This document shows, one piece after another, positions 1-11,882 of a stretch of DNA of 64,000 bases (its first letter is position 1; every line of letters begins with the position of its first letter). Both the position numbers and the translations under genes were made by a program. The notes beneath the pieces were generated by a model, which saw nothing but the letters and a program-made list of their open reading frames with translations, was not told the origin of the DNA and ran no database searches. The stretch is from Rheum nobile (Eukaryota; Streptophyta; Magnoliopsida; Caryophyllales; Polygonaceae): the NCBI GenBank assembly GCA_027886185.1, contig WOAB01000563.1, forward strand, positions 4,712,001 to 4,776,000. Direction: 5' to 3'.

Positions 1-2
1 TT

Positions 3-958
3 GAAATATATGGCCCAGCTAATATGCACTGGATGTATGGTTTTGATCGTAATATGAAAGTTCTGAAAGGGTATGTTATGAATCGAAATCATCATGAAGG
101 CTGCATTGTTGAACGATATATAGTTGAAGAAGTTGTTGAATTTTGTAGTGATTATTTAGCAGATGTTGAGGCCATTAGTCTCCTAAAGTCTATACATTCA
201 GGAGAATATGAGTGGAGAGGGACTTCGGGGTATAAGGTAATCAATGTTGATCCTAAAGATTGGACTCTAGCACATTTATATGTCCTTCACAACATGGAGG
301 AGGTTAAACCCTATGTATTAGAGTACAAGGCATACTTGAAGAGACACAATCCAAGATTTGTCAGAAATGAGAAGTGGATTATAACAGAACATAACCACAC
401 ATTCATTGATTGGATTCAAACTCGTGTTTTAGAGAAAATGAGGTTAGGATAAGAAGTATCTACAAGTTAAAAATGTTGTCTAAGGGACCAATGTATCAAG
501 TGCTCAGTTGTTCTGGATTTGTTATCCATGATTGCACTTTCTATACCAAAGAGATAGATGATAAAGGCACAATGCAAAATAGTGATGTGACATTAGTTGC
601 ACAAGCAATGCACATTGCAAGTACAAAAGACAAGAATCTTGTCTATGCCAGCATGTCCTACTATGGTGTTATTAAGCACATTTGGGTGTTAATGTACTCC
701 TCAAAGTTAAAGATATCTGTTTTTGGATGTAAATGGGTTGATAATAATAGTGGACAAGTTGATGAGATGGGGTTTATTTCAGTTGCCCTTGCTAAGTTAG
801 GACATAAGGAAGATACATTTATATTGGCATCACAAGCCAAGCAAGTGTTCTATGTTCTAGATCTCACTAAACCCAAGTGGTCTGTTGTTTTATTCAAACC
901 AAAGAGGAAAATAGATGAAGAAGCTGATGATGACACGAAAGAGATTAATTTATCTTAG
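3..958 (+). pseudogene. TNP2-like CACTA transposase, C-terminal part
   Basis: The reading frame enters from the left edge. The first part (3-452) has the DUF4218-type block found at the end of plant TNP2 transposases: HWMYGFDRNMKVLKGYV, then a glycine-cysteine segment and EEVVEFCSDYL. A frameshift at about 410-450 moves the frame, and the second part (to 958) is DUF4216-like: YYGVIKHIWVL, FGCKWVD, then FILASQAKQVFYVLD. Both domains are typical of the DDE transposase that cuts CACTA ends. The catalytic core would lie upstream, outside the window. The frameshift makes it a pseudogene here unless it is an unrecognised intron. Confidence 0.85.
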
Positions 959-1362
959 AGATTATCACGAAGAAGGCATTTGGCTTAATGAAGCATTACA
1001 AGTAAAACAAACATCCTCTAGTCATGTACTTTCAACAAAGTGAAAAAAATAAATCACTTGAGGTAGTAATTGTGTTATAAAAAAATATATTAAGGTATAT
1101 GCTTGAACATTATATGTGAATGGGAATAATATGTTTTCTGATGTAGAATAGGCATTAGAGGTTAAGCATTCAAATGCTATGAATAATTTGCCCCTGCATT
1201 TACTTTTTGTACCATCTAGATTAGAACCAAATACAGAAATAGTTAGAATTAGCAATAAATATTTAATTATGGTGCTGGATATGTTTGATTTGTGTTTATC
1301 TTATACTTTAATATATATATATATATGTCATTGTGTATACTAAATAATTTTTTATGTATGCA

Positions 1363-3554
1363 GATGGCTCCAAGAAAGCGTAAAATTGCCAATCCACTAG
1401 ATAATCGTTCTAAAAATCAGCATGAGAATATGCCCATGAATAAACGTAGGACTAGAGGGGCTTCACTTTTGAAGAATATTGCAAAAGGCATAGCAAATGG
1501 TGATCGTCTGTCAATAGACTTAAACAATAATGGCCAACCTATTGGAACAAATCAAGCAAAATTGTCCACATATATTGGCAATACAGTAAAGAAGTGGGTG
1601 TCAATCACCGTTGATAACTCAAAAATGGTCTCTAAGGAGGAAAAAGATGCTATTTGGGAAGATGTCTTGGTAATAACTACATATGTTTGTTTATCTATAC
1701 TATTATAACTATTGTTCCGCTAATTTTTTAATATGTTCAATTATTTTACCTACAGGGAGGCTTTATACTTCTGATTGAGTTGATGGGTTGGGTACTCAAA
1801 AAAGCGAATGATTTATGGAGGGGAGGGCATTCAAACAGGATTTGGGTATATTTCATATGAAGGACAATGAAAGAGGTGAGCTTCTCACAGAACCTCCAGT
1901 CATGTACGACTCATACATCACTCAAGATCAATGGACATAATTTATTCACATTCGACAATCCGTAGAGTTTAAGGTAACCATCTTATTTTGTAATTGATAT
2001 TAGTTTTCAAATATTAACATTATCATTGAAAGTGTTAGTTTAGGCTAAATAGTGTCCATACACTAACAACTTTAAATATCGTTACAACATATTAAAAGTG
2101 AGAAATTTAAACAACTCTCAAAACAAAGTGATTATACCTATAAGGCGTCTCGTAAGGGTTATGCTCACATTGAGGCTGAATATGTAAGTATTGAATACTA
2201 ACCAGTCAACTAATTACATTATAATATCTATGGACTAACAATGAATATATTGATGTAACTATATATTTTTATTTTATTATTAGAAACTTGAGCACCAAAT
2301 GGATTCTGCTTCTAATGTGTCTCGATCAATCTTATGGATGGAAGCAAGGGAAAAAATCTGGGGATTATTGTGAAAAAGCACAGCCAGTCATCGACAAATT
2401 AGTAAGTTTTATCTTAAATGGGGCCATTTATTTAACTACTATTGTATATACAAATAACATCTAGATGAGTTCAAGCCATCATGCCTACCAAAAGCACATC
2501 CACTCAATTAAGAAAAATAAATTTGTAGTGTTATGCTGATTTTTTTTTTATTGAATTGCACATACAAAAAATTGGCAATGAGGAGCATGCAAAGTTGTAC
2601 TAAATTTGTTGATGTACTAAAGTGTTCTTGATATAATTTATATTTATGGGGCCACACAGGAACTCTTTATATTATTGCTCAAACTCATAGGGGTTGTTTG
2701 AATAGTTCGGAAGTGTTCTTGAATTTGTTGATGTACTGAAATGTTGTTGATGTATTGAGGTGTTCTTGATTATTATTATTTTATTGAATTGCATTCTTTG
2801 TTTTAGGGGACTAGTAAGGATGCTTGGATGATCATCTTCATCTAATAGTTGATTTCTAGGTCTTTTGCATTCTTGCTGCAACTGTTTGCCCTTTTTTGGT
2901 TTATTCAAATAACATTTTGAACCACACTTTAATTCTCATTTTTCTTGCTTTGTCTCCTTGAAGAATAAATTTGTACGTCCATCAACATTTATAAATTGCA
3001 TGTACAAATTATTATCTAAAGTTGTACTGAAGTGTTATGCTATTTTTTTTACTGAATTTTGTATTTTTCTACATATGAACTCTTTTTGGACATCACCATT
3101 ACATGGACAAGAAGCTTCTAGGAAGCTTACTACTTCTGGACAAAAAAAATTGTTCGCATTGGCCTTAGGTAAGCCTGAGCACCCAAGACGCGTTAGAGGG
3201 GTTAGTCAAGTTATTCCGATTAGTAAATATTGGCCTCGTACATCTCAATGAGCATCTTCATCTAAAGCAAATGCTTCCAATGAGGCTGTAATTTTTAAAC
3301 TCAAGGATCAGATGAAGGTCATGGAATCAACACTTGGGGCAAAGATACAAGCATTAGAACTTGTCATTGACAAGTTGATTGCAGAGAAGCAACCACTCAA
3401 AGACGGACATCCACCTGAAGAGTTGCATTTATTGTCTACTCTGATGTTTGAGGTTCCTTGTCCTCAAAGTGGAAAAGCATATTGTTCTGCTCTTAAGAAT
3501 CTCACAAATGCATCAAAGGAATCATTGAATATACTACAATTAATTATCGTATAA
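1363..3554 (+). pseudogene. Transposase_24 / TNPA-like CACTA accessory gene, degraded
   Basis: Several short exon-like pieces in order resemble the plant Transposase_24 family that accompanies TNP2. 1363-1670 encodes a basic N-terminus with GQPIGTNQAKLSTYIG and EEKDAIWEDVL. About 2130-2190 gives SRKGYAHIEAEY in one frame. 2283-2350 gives LEHQMDSASNVSRSILWMEARE. 3097-3250 gives KPEHPRRVRGVSQVIP. 3312-3550 is a coiled-coil-like stretch with EKQPLKDG. The pieces are separated by AT-rich stretches that may be introns, and stops interrupt several. In the family this protein is thought to bind subterminal repeats. Exact exon limits cannot be set by eye. Confidence 0.6.
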
Positions 3555-3639
3555 CTAACATTTGATTTCTTATAGAATTTGAAATCGTTTTTCAAATTTA
3601 GGGGTGACAATCATGTGAGCTATTTTGGCTCGACCTCAC

Positions 3640-5420
3640 TCAAGCAGTAGCTAGAGGGAAACTACATCCTTCTTCCTCAAGTCCTGGAGTACTTCATAAT
3701 CGCCTATTAAAAAGTGGTTGTGTAAAGGTTGAAGTAGTCACCCTTATAAAAGGTGATGTCATGGTGCCACACCCTACTGATGAGGTTCATACAGTGAGAG
3801 AGGCTATAGGAGAATTTATTGCTTGGCCTGAATCTCTTGTGAAAGAAATTGTGGCAAGTGCAAATAACTATATTATTTTATATAATTTTGTTTCCATTAT
3901 GACTTTTCTATATATACTGAAACCTGCTTTGTTTGTGTTCAATTTACAAGAGTTCGGAGCGCCTTGAAAAGGATTTATTGAAGGGAAAGTCTAAGGCAAA
4001 GACGTTGACTTATGAATCTGTCATTAGTCCGAGTGAAATTGAATCAGAGCTGAATACATTGGAAGAATATCAGTGGATATTAGATGAGTTCAATAGAAAT
4101 ACACTGCGAAAAATTAAAGTTGTTGCTGAAATTTTTCAATATGACTATCTCGGGCTTGAAATTAGCAATGAGGAGATTCAAAGATGGCTCGATAGGAAAG
4201 AGATTGGAACTACTCATGTGTCAGGTTAGTAGTAGGTTACTTGGCAAATACATTTTTGAATTATGTTCAATTTCACTAACATATTGCACATGTGGTTATA
4301 TTTGTAGGTATTTATTTGACAATCACTGCACATGTGTTAAACATGTTCCAATTTATTTTTCCTACTAAAATTTCTCCATTGACTCAAAGCATCGAACAAA
4401 GGGCTACTTACATTGCAAATTCTATGGAAGGCGATGTCATAAACAAGATATTTATCGCACCATATCATTTTGGGTAACCAACCTTTTTGCTATTATTTGT
4501 GTGTCAAAATATGAATGTTTAGTTGAATAGATCTGGACAAGAACTCTAGTAGAAGTGTAAAACCATTATTTTAGTTGAACAGTTCTAATTTCATGATGAT
4601 ATGAATACTTGGTTGTTTAGATTATGATATTTGAGTGTAGTGGTCATCAACTAGTAGAAAAATGGTATGCAATATGAAATGCAGTATGTTAGTCATGCGT
4701 ATAACTTATCAGGTGATTCATGTCTTATATGATCACTCACATAAAAAAATATATAGGTACCATTGTATGTTGATATTAATGAATCCTCAGTTGGGTTATG
4801 CTTATTGGATTGATCCACGACATGGAAAAGTAGAAAAAGATGCAGAGTCATTAGTTACATTGTAAGTATTTATTTTATATTAAATATGATATTTTTATTC
4901 TTCCTATTCTTACCAGAAACCTATTTTTGATGTAAACAGAAGCTATAAATTGAAATTTGCCAAATTGAATAGGAGAACACCACGAAAGGAAACTTTGTGG
5001 CATGTTATTAAGGTAAAATGCTAATTTTCTCAATTTGTTTATGATTGAGTTGGAAATTTCTCGATAAAATGAGATTTCATTCTTTCAAATATGCTATATA
5101 TAACAACCTTATACAATTGTTTGTGTTATGACTTATAGTGTCCTCGTCAGAGAATGCGACTGATTGCGGATATTATGTTTTGAATTTTATGAGAGATCTT
5201 GTAATTCGCCAAAAAAGCTCTTCGGTTATCCCCATCAATGTAAGACATCTACAATTTGTAATAGAATTTTTTTTGATAAATAAGGTACTGAAGACATGAT
5301 TACTTATAAACAATTATCATGTTTTATTTTGTAGTGGTATGATGACAAGACAGTCTACAATCACGAAGATGTTGATGAAGTTTGACGGGATTGGTTAAAT
5401 TATCTCCTTAGTCTTGTGTA
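3640..5420 (+). pseudogene. Ulp1-like (C48) cysteine protease region of the CACTA element
   Basis: 3648-3855 encodes a block ending REAIGEFIAWPESLV, which resembles the DUF8039-type domain next to Ulp1 proteases in plant CACTA elements. 3951-4225 is an acidic linker. 4375-4480 gives IANSMEGDVINKIFIAPY, 4755-4865 gives YHCMLILMNP and YWIDPRHGKVE (candidate His and Asp positions), and 5162-5240 gives DCGYYVLNFMRDLV with the expected catalytic Cys box. The usual HW of the His box is HC here, and the frame breaks just before the Cys box. Family members cleave SUMO-like modifiers; this copy looks inactive. Confidence 0.65.
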
Positions 5421-5841
5421 GGTAAGAAGTTCGATGTGAAAGATAAAATTTGAAAACATTAAATTCAGCCGAGTATATATAATTGTTTGTTTGTTTGTCT
5501 TGCTTAGCCTATAACAGAATCCTTTTCTTGTTGTCTTAGTGGATTTGAATCTTGATCACATTTTGATATGCAGATGTTATATTGAGTAAATGGAAGAGAC
5601 ATGTGATTGTGTTAAACATTATAAAGTTATTATATGATTTTATAAGAATATACATAATGATCGAGTTACTACCCCTATTGTTTGCAGGTGTGAGTGATAT
5701 GGAGTGCAAAGTTATCAATGAAATTGAAGAATCATAAGGGGTGGTTTGGTTGTTGCTAGTGCAAGATGCATTAAAGCTTATAGAGTCCTTAGAGTTTTTG
5801 TATTCTAGTTGATAAATTGTGAACTTCTACTCACTAAGTAC

Positions 5842-6108
5842 TACTCTCTCCGTCCCATAATATAGTGCCTATTTTGACTGGGCACATTTGCCGAGGCGGG
5901 TTTTATATCGTTAGTATCTTTAATTACATATTAATAAAAATTAGAATTTTTGGATATTATCAAAGTACTCGTTGAGACGAATCCTACAAGACCCCACATG
6001 ACTATGTTTTTTCTTATATATTGGAAAAAATCTTAAAAAATTTCTTCAACTATGAATAGTACGTGTACAAAAGAGAAACATGCACTATATTTTGGGACGG
6101 AGGGAGTA
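5842..6108. mobile_element. Stowaway-type MITE
   Basis: Terminal inverted repeats match the Stowaway consensus: ACTCTCTCCGTCCCATAATA at the left and TATTTTGGGACGGAGGGAGT at the right, each bordered by TA, the Tc1/mariner target duplication. The body is about 265 bp, AT-rich and without coding capacity. It sits in the non-coding right part of the CACTA element and is therefore a later insertion. Confidence 0.92.
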
Positions 6109-6379
6109 TGTTGGAATATCTCATGTAGTCCTTAGAGTTTTTGTTAAACCTAAGTAAAGAATTCACTAAGTGTTGCATTATGCTTTAGAATATTTTTGTC
6201 AAACTAAGTGAAGTATGTTGGAATATCTTGTTATATTGGGTTTATTGTTATATGTATTTTCATTCATTGGTGTTGAGTAAATATGTGTACCAGTAAAAAT
6301 GCATCAAAATGGTGCACATTGTATGTACATGGAAATTTAAATGAAATTAATCGGACAAAAAAAACCATTACATAATAAA

Positions 6380-7228
6380 ACCCGGACCTATTAAAAACCG
6401 GGGTATAATGATTCACAAGACTTTTTAGCCCGGACCCCACAAATCCGGGCTATATATGTCAGTGAGTGGGCTGTTTATCACGAATATCCGAAAGTCTTTT
6501 AGCCCGGTTATGTTGAATGAGATTCGGGCTATTAAATGGTCTTTTTAGCCCGAATATCATTTTACATGTCTGGGATTAGGGCTGTTCATCGGGCCAAAAC
6601 CGAACAGAAACCGAATTTTGGAATTTTGCGAACCGAAAACCGAACCGAACATACTCGATTCGGTTCGGTTTTATTCGGTTCGGTTTTAGCCCGAAATAAC
6701 CGAATATTTTGAAATTATGTTGATTTAGAGGTTTTAGTGCACAAAACCGACCTAGACCGAACCGAACTTGAACCGAACTGGACCGAACCGAACTGGACCG
6801 AACCGAACTTGGACCGAACATGGACCAAATTGGACCGAACTAGACCAAATCGAACCGAACCGGACCGGACCGAACCGAATAAGGTTGAACTAATTTATCT
6901 AGAAATCTAGGTTTTTTTTATTATTTTAAAAAATAATTGGTTTTGCCCGAACCGAACCGAAAACCGAATATTATTTTTATAAGAACCAAAAACCGAACCG
7001 AATATAATCAGTTCGGTCCAAAAAAACGAAAAACCGAACCCGATATTGTTTTACACACCCGGGCTATATAATGTTTTGGATCGTGATATATCTTCGTTAC
7101 GTTAGCCTGGGCGTGTGGTAAGTGGTTCGGGCTATGTGAGATATTATCACACCAACTTGAAGCCCGGACCTATATTACATTATATACGGGCTATATTTTA
7201 AAATACGCCCAGGCTAAATAGGTTATTC
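6380..7228. repeat. CACTA subterminal repeat zone (AGCCCGG / CCGGGCT)
   Basis: The motif TTTTTAGCCCGGAC and its reverse complement CCGGGCTATA recur in both orientations at about 6383-6560 and again at 7060-7210. In CACTA elements such clustered subterminal motifs are binding sites for the element's accessory protein. The zone is split by the AACCGA-rich insert. Confidence 0.7.
6577..7050. repeat. AACCGA-rich repeat block, possible hAT-like MITE
   Basis: About 470 bp of irregular repetition of ACCGAACCGA and its complement TTCGGTTCGG. The left border reads GGGCTGTTCATCGGGCC and the right border TTGTTTTACACACCC, which resemble loosely matching inverted ends (GGGyTGT...ACACCC). It interrupts the subterminal repeats of the CACTA element. 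I could not find a clean target duplication, so the class is uncertain. Confidence 0.45.
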
Positions 7229-7238
7229 TGTACTAGTG

Positions 7239-7444
7239 TAAGGATAAGTTTGAATTACTAGTGTTTCTATCCTTGTGTTTTTGATTTCTAAACTCTCAAA
7301 TTTTATAAATATGATCATTAAATGTTCATTGCATGTTTATATGACACAATGTTGGTTATCTTTAATATAAAATCAAGTTTAAATTAAGTAAAAGGTAGAT
7401 TTTTCTTGTATGCGTTTTGTGATGCACATGTTTACATAGTGGTT
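7239..7444. other. AT-rich flank of the CACTA element, nothing recognised
   Basis: Short AT-rich sequence outside the CACTA terminus. No reading frame or repeat is supported. Confidence 0.5.
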
Positions 7445-8000
7445 CACATGTATGTTTAAGAAAGTGATGTACATATAGACATGAAATAAATTAACATAGA
7501 GGCATAAAGATTGATGAACATATATGAAAAAAGGTGATAAACATACATGCATAAAAATGTGGTGAACATCGATGCATAAGGTGATGAATATCTGAAAATA
7601 AAAGTGGTGCATATCTTTGTACAAAAGTGACAAACCTTTAAGACATGTTCATAACGAAAAGTGATGAACGTAAAGTAGAAAAGCGATAAACATGCATGTG
7701 TAAAAAAGTGATGAACATCTAGGTACAAAAGTATCGAAAATCTGGGCATGAAAGTGATGAACATCGAAAACATGTTCACACAAAAAGTGATGAACGTATA
7801 AGAGAAAGGCGATGAACATGCATGCATAAAAAATTGATGACCATCTAGGTACAAAAGTAGTGAACATCTGAGCATGAAAGTGATGAACATCAAAGGACAA
7901 AAGTGATGAACATCAAAAACATGTTCACGCGAACAATGATGAACGTATAGGAGAAAATCGATGAACATGCATATGCATAAAGAAATGATGAACATTTATG
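7445..8000. repeat. Minisatellite of about 23 bp (TGATGAACAT core)
   Basis: The core TGATGAACAT recurs about 20 times. From 7702 onward most units are 23-24 bp with occasional 33-bp units containing ACATGTTCAC. The order of variants (33-bp unit, GTATA unit, GCATG unit, CTAGG unit, CTGAG unit) repeats twice, a simple higher-order structure of about 150 bp. Open frames on the minus strand here are products of the repeat. Confidence 0.85.
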
Positions 8001-8309
8001 GACAAAGTTTATTTTTTTTATGTATCATTCTTCATCAAAATTTATCTTCTAATTACTTTCAATAAAATTTTGTTTCCTTTTTATCAATATTTATACAAAT
8101 TTATCTTTTAATTACTGATTTGTTTGATTAGTTCTATGTATCTCTCGATTGTAATATACAGCAAAGTGCAAATGTATCTACAAAATAAATCTAATATTTT
8201 AATTCTAATTTATATCTATTTAGGATAAAAAAAATTGTTTTCATATAGAAGATAATTTTCCCTTTGAGTTATCTTAGATCTCAGTTTACATCAGTTTCAT
8301 TATCTTAGA
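8001..8309. other. AT-rich stretch, nothing recognised
   Basis: AT-rich sequence between the minisatellite and the Athila-like LTR. A short direct duplication (ATCTCAGTTTACATCAGTTT at about 8278 and 8309) is the only structure seen. The 5' part of the LTR may be hidden here in diverged form. Confidence 0.4.
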
Positions 8310-9093
8310 TCTCAGTTTACATCAGTTTTTCCAGTTTACGTTCAATTTTCCCTTTGAGTTTTTGTTTCAAGACTATGAAGAACTAAGCACCCTTTGCTTA
8401 GTCTGACGATTGAAGCCTTCATTTGATATATGGTTGTGTGATTATAATTCTATTCCTATTCCTTTGACTATATATTTTCTCTTGAGCTTATTCCTATTGA
8501 TTATTATTGATTTGACTAGATTGATCACCTAGTTGATATTAGTAATTGTCGATTGCTAGGGTTTGGATATTTCGAGTTGAAATCCCTTATCTTGTGTAGC
8601 AAACATGATATTCTAGGACTAGTTGGACTAGTTTATTGTGAAAGAGAATTGATTATGTGTTAAATGCTGCGAGCTATGGTGTTGCATGTATCCTGGCTAA
8701 TTCATATGCTTCCTGCTGCTATTGTTCTAAATCTTGATAGTTTCTCATGTGTTCGATAGTTAGGGTTGCCAGGACTAGTTGGACTGGTAACTATTTCAGA
8801 ATAGGGACAGGAATATTCATAGGAAGGATTAGAGATAATCTAGGATCAATCAATCAAATGAATGGTGGATATTTGTCTGGCTAAGTACTTTTTCCCAATT
8901 GATTACAACCTTTGCTTTTGTTTATTTTGTTTACTTGCAAACAAACAAACAACCCCCCTTTGTTACCATTGGCATACTACTTGAGCACTAAGAAAGACAA
9001 CTCCTCTCTGTGGGATTCGACCCTTGCTTACCTATTCTACTAAGTTAGGTTTTTAAGGATTATTTTGTTTAGGTGTCACGACAACCCCTATCA
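8310..9093 (+). repeat. Partial 5' LTR of Athila-like element A
   Basis: Closely parallels the end of the F LTRs (about 37990-38768 and 43660-44450): GAAGAACTAAGC, TTGCTTAGTC.GACGATTGAAG, TAGGGTTTGGATAT, AACTATTTCAGAATAGGGAC and GGGATTCGACCCTTGCTT all recur in the same order. It ends at CTATCA, directly before the primer site. The 5' part of the LTR is missing or too diverged to align by eye. Confidence 0.75.
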
Positions 9094-9095
9094 AA

Positions 9096-9114
9096 TTGGC
9101 TCCGTTGTTGGGGA
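9096..9114 (+). promoter_or_regulatory. Primer-binding site (tRNA-Asp type), degraded
   Basis: TTGGCTCCGTTGTTGGGGA stands where element F has TTGGCGCCGTTGCCGGGGA, the complement of a plant tRNA-Asp 3' end. Two substitutions relative to F weaken the match. Confidence 0.7.
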
Positions 9115-9136
9115 AGGCAAGTTTTGATTTTTCGTT

Positions 9137-10536
9137 ATGTGTGTTTGTGTGCCAATTTTTGTGTGGACCTATCTTATGGTCCACACCCATGCTACTGACT
9201 CTCCATTGTTAGATTTTGATATAGAGATTGAGAGAACAACTTCCAGAAATCGTGTAATAGCCCGTACGAATCAAGAGATGGCTGACGAACAACCGATGTT
9301 GAGGCAGTTGACTGCCCCTAATCTGCAGCAACAACCGCTAGCTGTGCAGTTCCCTGGGCTGGCAAAATGAGTAAATTTCTAGTTGAAGTCCGGGTTAATC
9401 CACTTACTCCCCCACTTCCATGGGATGAGTGGAGAAGACCCCAACAAGCATCTTTCTGAGTTCCATGCCGTCTGTACCAGCATGAAGCCACGAGGCGTGA
9501 CTGAGGATCAAATCAAGTTGAGGGCCTTTCCTTTCTCTCTAAAGGATTCGGCCAATGATTGGTTCTACTATTTGGCACCAGGGAGCATTGACACATGGGC
9601 CAAGATGACAAAAGCCTTCCTGGAGAAGTACTTCCCTGCGACTAAGCTTAACAGCCTAAAAAGAAGCATCAGCAACATCGAACAATAGGCTGCTGAGACG
9701 TTGTACGAGTACTATGAGAGGTTCAAGAGGCTGATTTCTAGCTGCCCCTACCATGGATATTCAGACCAGGACCTCGTACTTTATTTGTACGGTGGTCTTC
9801 TTGACGACGAGTATCGAATGGTGAACGCAGCCTGTGGAGGAAACATCTTGAACAAGATGCCAGCTGAAGCATATGAGGTCTTCTTTGAGCTATATGAGGG
9901 CTCAAGACAATTCAGTAGGAGGGCAGGCGCCCAATTAGTCAAGGCTGTAGACTCTCAGCCAAATTCCTCACTAATTTCTAAGTTGGCTGAGATGAAGGAG
10001 ATGATGAGGAGGTACATGATGAATGGTGGCCAACAGCAAGTCAAGTCTTGTGGGATATGCTATGACACGATGCATCCGACCGATGCTTGTCCCATACTGC
10101 AGGAGCCCACTGCTAAGGTGAACGCTATTGAAGGATACGGCCCTCCAAGGCCAAGATATGACCCATACTCCAACACATACAATCCAGGGTGGAGAGATCA
10201 CCCCAATCTGAGATACGGGAATCAGCAGAGCACCCCTCAAGGCCAGAAAAATCAAGAATATCAAAAGAGGCCACCATAGTTTTTACCACACCCACAACAA
10301 TATCAGCAGCCTGGGGTCAACAACAATAATTTCGAGCTCCATATGACCAAAGACCCCAAGGCCAGAGCTCCAGTTTATCTATGTCCAGTGATGACATGTT
10401 CAGGTCTCTTGCTCAGAGCGTCTCGACGTTGGCTGGCACTGTGACCTCCATGGGGTCACAAATTCAAGCGGTGGTCAAGCATCAGGAGACTCTCACTCAG
10501 AGCATGATCCAACATCAGCAAGAGACGAAGTCTAGT
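9137..10536 (+). pseudogene. Gag of Athila-like element A (5' part)
   Basis: Capsid-type retrotransposon gag region: LIHLLPHFHGMSGEDPNKHL, then FPFSLKDSANDWFYYLAPGS and AFLEKYFPATKLNSLKRSI, as in the Retrotrans_gag family, followed by YEYYERFKRLISSCPYHG. A zinc-knuckle-like motif CGICYDTMHPTDAC (C-x2-C-x4-H-x4-C) lies near 10049-10090, followed by a Q/P-rich stretch. Stops at about 9368, 9686 and 10277 break the frame where F has sense codons at the equivalent place. The protein would package element RNA. The frame is finally cut at 10541 by Copia element B and continues at 27916. Confidence 0.85.
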
Positions 10537-10541
10537 ATTCA
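10537..10541. other. Target-site duplication of Copia B (left copy)
   Basis: ATTCA at 10537-10541 is repeated at 27911-27915 on the far side of the element. Joining the two sides gives the gag reading seen uninterrupted in element F (AGCATTCAGAACTT at about 40545). Confidence 0.9.
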
Positions 10542-11465
10542 TGTTGAATTCCTTAGGTTTTGATGGTAACAAACATTCAACTAATATGGGTACTAAGTGT
10601 TTCAGGAACAAAGACAGTTGTTATAGGGAACCATTGCAGCAAAGGATCACAGAGGGAACAAAGCTCTGTTCATGTGCTTTGTTACCTCTCAAGGAACATC
10701 AGTAACGAACAAGATCAAGCTGCGAATGGAAGGAAGATATCCAGCGTGAAGATTATGGAAACTTTCCTAGAAGAATCACGCGGTCAAAGGATAGTATTTC
10801 GGCTGGAAGGATCTAGCCGAAAAGAAGATTTGGAGAGAGAATCCGAATGTGTTATCTTAGGAAAACTTTCCTAAGATAATATATTTGGAGAGAGAAGAAT
10901 CTTATCTTAATCCATTAATGTTATCTTAGGAATTATTTCCTTAGATAATATCGGTTGTTAAGATAATATTCTTCAAATCAATTAATATCATCTTGTTACC
11001 AAGTTTAGGAAGATAGGATTATCTTGTTATGATTAGGGTTTGGTCGAGTTGTATTTATATGGGAATGTGGGATTCATTTCTATGTAACCACGACGACGAA
11101 GAACGAAGAACTGAGAGCATTCAGTTAAGAAGAAAAAGAGAGTGAAGTGTTTGTAAGTCTTTGAGGGTTGAGTTCGATTCATCGTTGTAGAAGAGGTTTC
11201 AAATCTAGGTGGGAAGTCTAGAGGTTGAAGTCCAGGATACAAGTGTAATCGAACAAGAAATCAATAAGACAAGTAGACGCTTCAAAATCCTCTCAAGCGG
11301 AAGCTTGAAGGTAGTGGTTTTTCCTTGAGAAGCTAGTTTTGCCAATCAGGGTTTCCAATATATATCGTGAGTTCGTTCATTATCTTTCTTTCTGTTTTTA
11401 ATCCGCTGTGCCTTTTGTGGGAACAAAGCCTTTGTTCCCTCAGACGTAACTCTAACGATCCAACA
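10542..11465 (+). repeat. 5' LTR of Copia B
   Basis: 924 bp, TG...CA. A TATTTATA box at about 11051-11058 followed by AG-rich transcribed-leader-like sequence suggests the promoter. It differs from the 3' LTR (26987-27910) by only scattered substitutions, so the insertion is fairly recent compared with its host element A. Confidence 0.93.
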
Positions 11466-11467
11466 AT

Positions 11468-11480
11468 TGGTATCAGAGCC
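11468..11480 (+). promoter_or_regulatory. Primer-binding site, initiator tRNA-Met
   Basis: TGGTATCAGAGCC directly after the 5' LTR, the standard plant Copia primer site. Confidence 0.95.
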
Positions 11481-11525
11481 TGGTGCTCTAGATTGTTTGT
11501 TTTAGTTACAGATTCCACAGGAAAG

Positions 11526-11882
11526 ATGTCGTCAGGAAATGCCTTGGATAGAGACTCTCAAGAAGGTGATGTAGATGTGGCTCTCATCACTCAAGCCATG
11601 AAGAAGATATGGTCTCGAAGCAAAGGCACTAAAGGTTCGGTCATGGTTCACAATGACATGAAGGAGGTTGTCTGCTCTCACTGTTATGACAACGGACACT
11701 TCACAAAAAATTGCCTCAACAAAGCGGCAGGTTCTTCTCAGGTCCTCAACGAGGAACAAACGAGGATTGCGAAGTGGGGTGACTGCAGCTCAGATGATGA
11801 AGCTTCTCCTCTCTCAAAGGATATCTTTTTGATGAGCTCAAAAGGTCACAACGTATCAGAAGGTGGTTCTCATAAATCCTAG
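11526..11882 (+). pseudogene. Truncated Copia Gag with zinc knuckle
   Basis: Starts MSSGNALDRDSQEGDVDVAL and contains one CCHC knuckle, CSHCYDNGHFTKNC (C-x2-C-x4-H-x4-C), for RNA binding. At about 119 codons it is far shorter than a usual SIRE-type Gag of several hundred residues, so most of the capsid domain has been deleted. The frame ends at TAG (11880-11882), and the protease continues in the same frame directly after, so the TAG is either a decay mutation or a Gag-Pol boundary. Confidence 0.75.

Larger units (their letters stand above)
1..7238 (+). mobile_element. CACTA (En/Spm) DNA transposon, right part
   Basis: The left end lies outside the window. The right end is recognised by CTGTACTAGTG at 7228-7238, the reverse complement of a CACTA terminus (CACTAGTACAG). 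In front of it lies a subterminal zone rich in AGCCCGG/CCGGGCT repeats. Inside are remnants of the expected genes on the plus strand: the TNP2 transposase tail, a Transposase_24-like gene and an Ulp1-like protease region. All carry frameshifts or stops, so the element is old and not autonomous. It has received a Stowaway MITE (5842-6108) and an AACCGA-rich insert (about 6577-7050). Confidence 0.85.

Noticed and set aside
7456..7995. 179-codon minus-strand frame rich in F, H and C
   Set aside because: It is the translation of the minisatellite.
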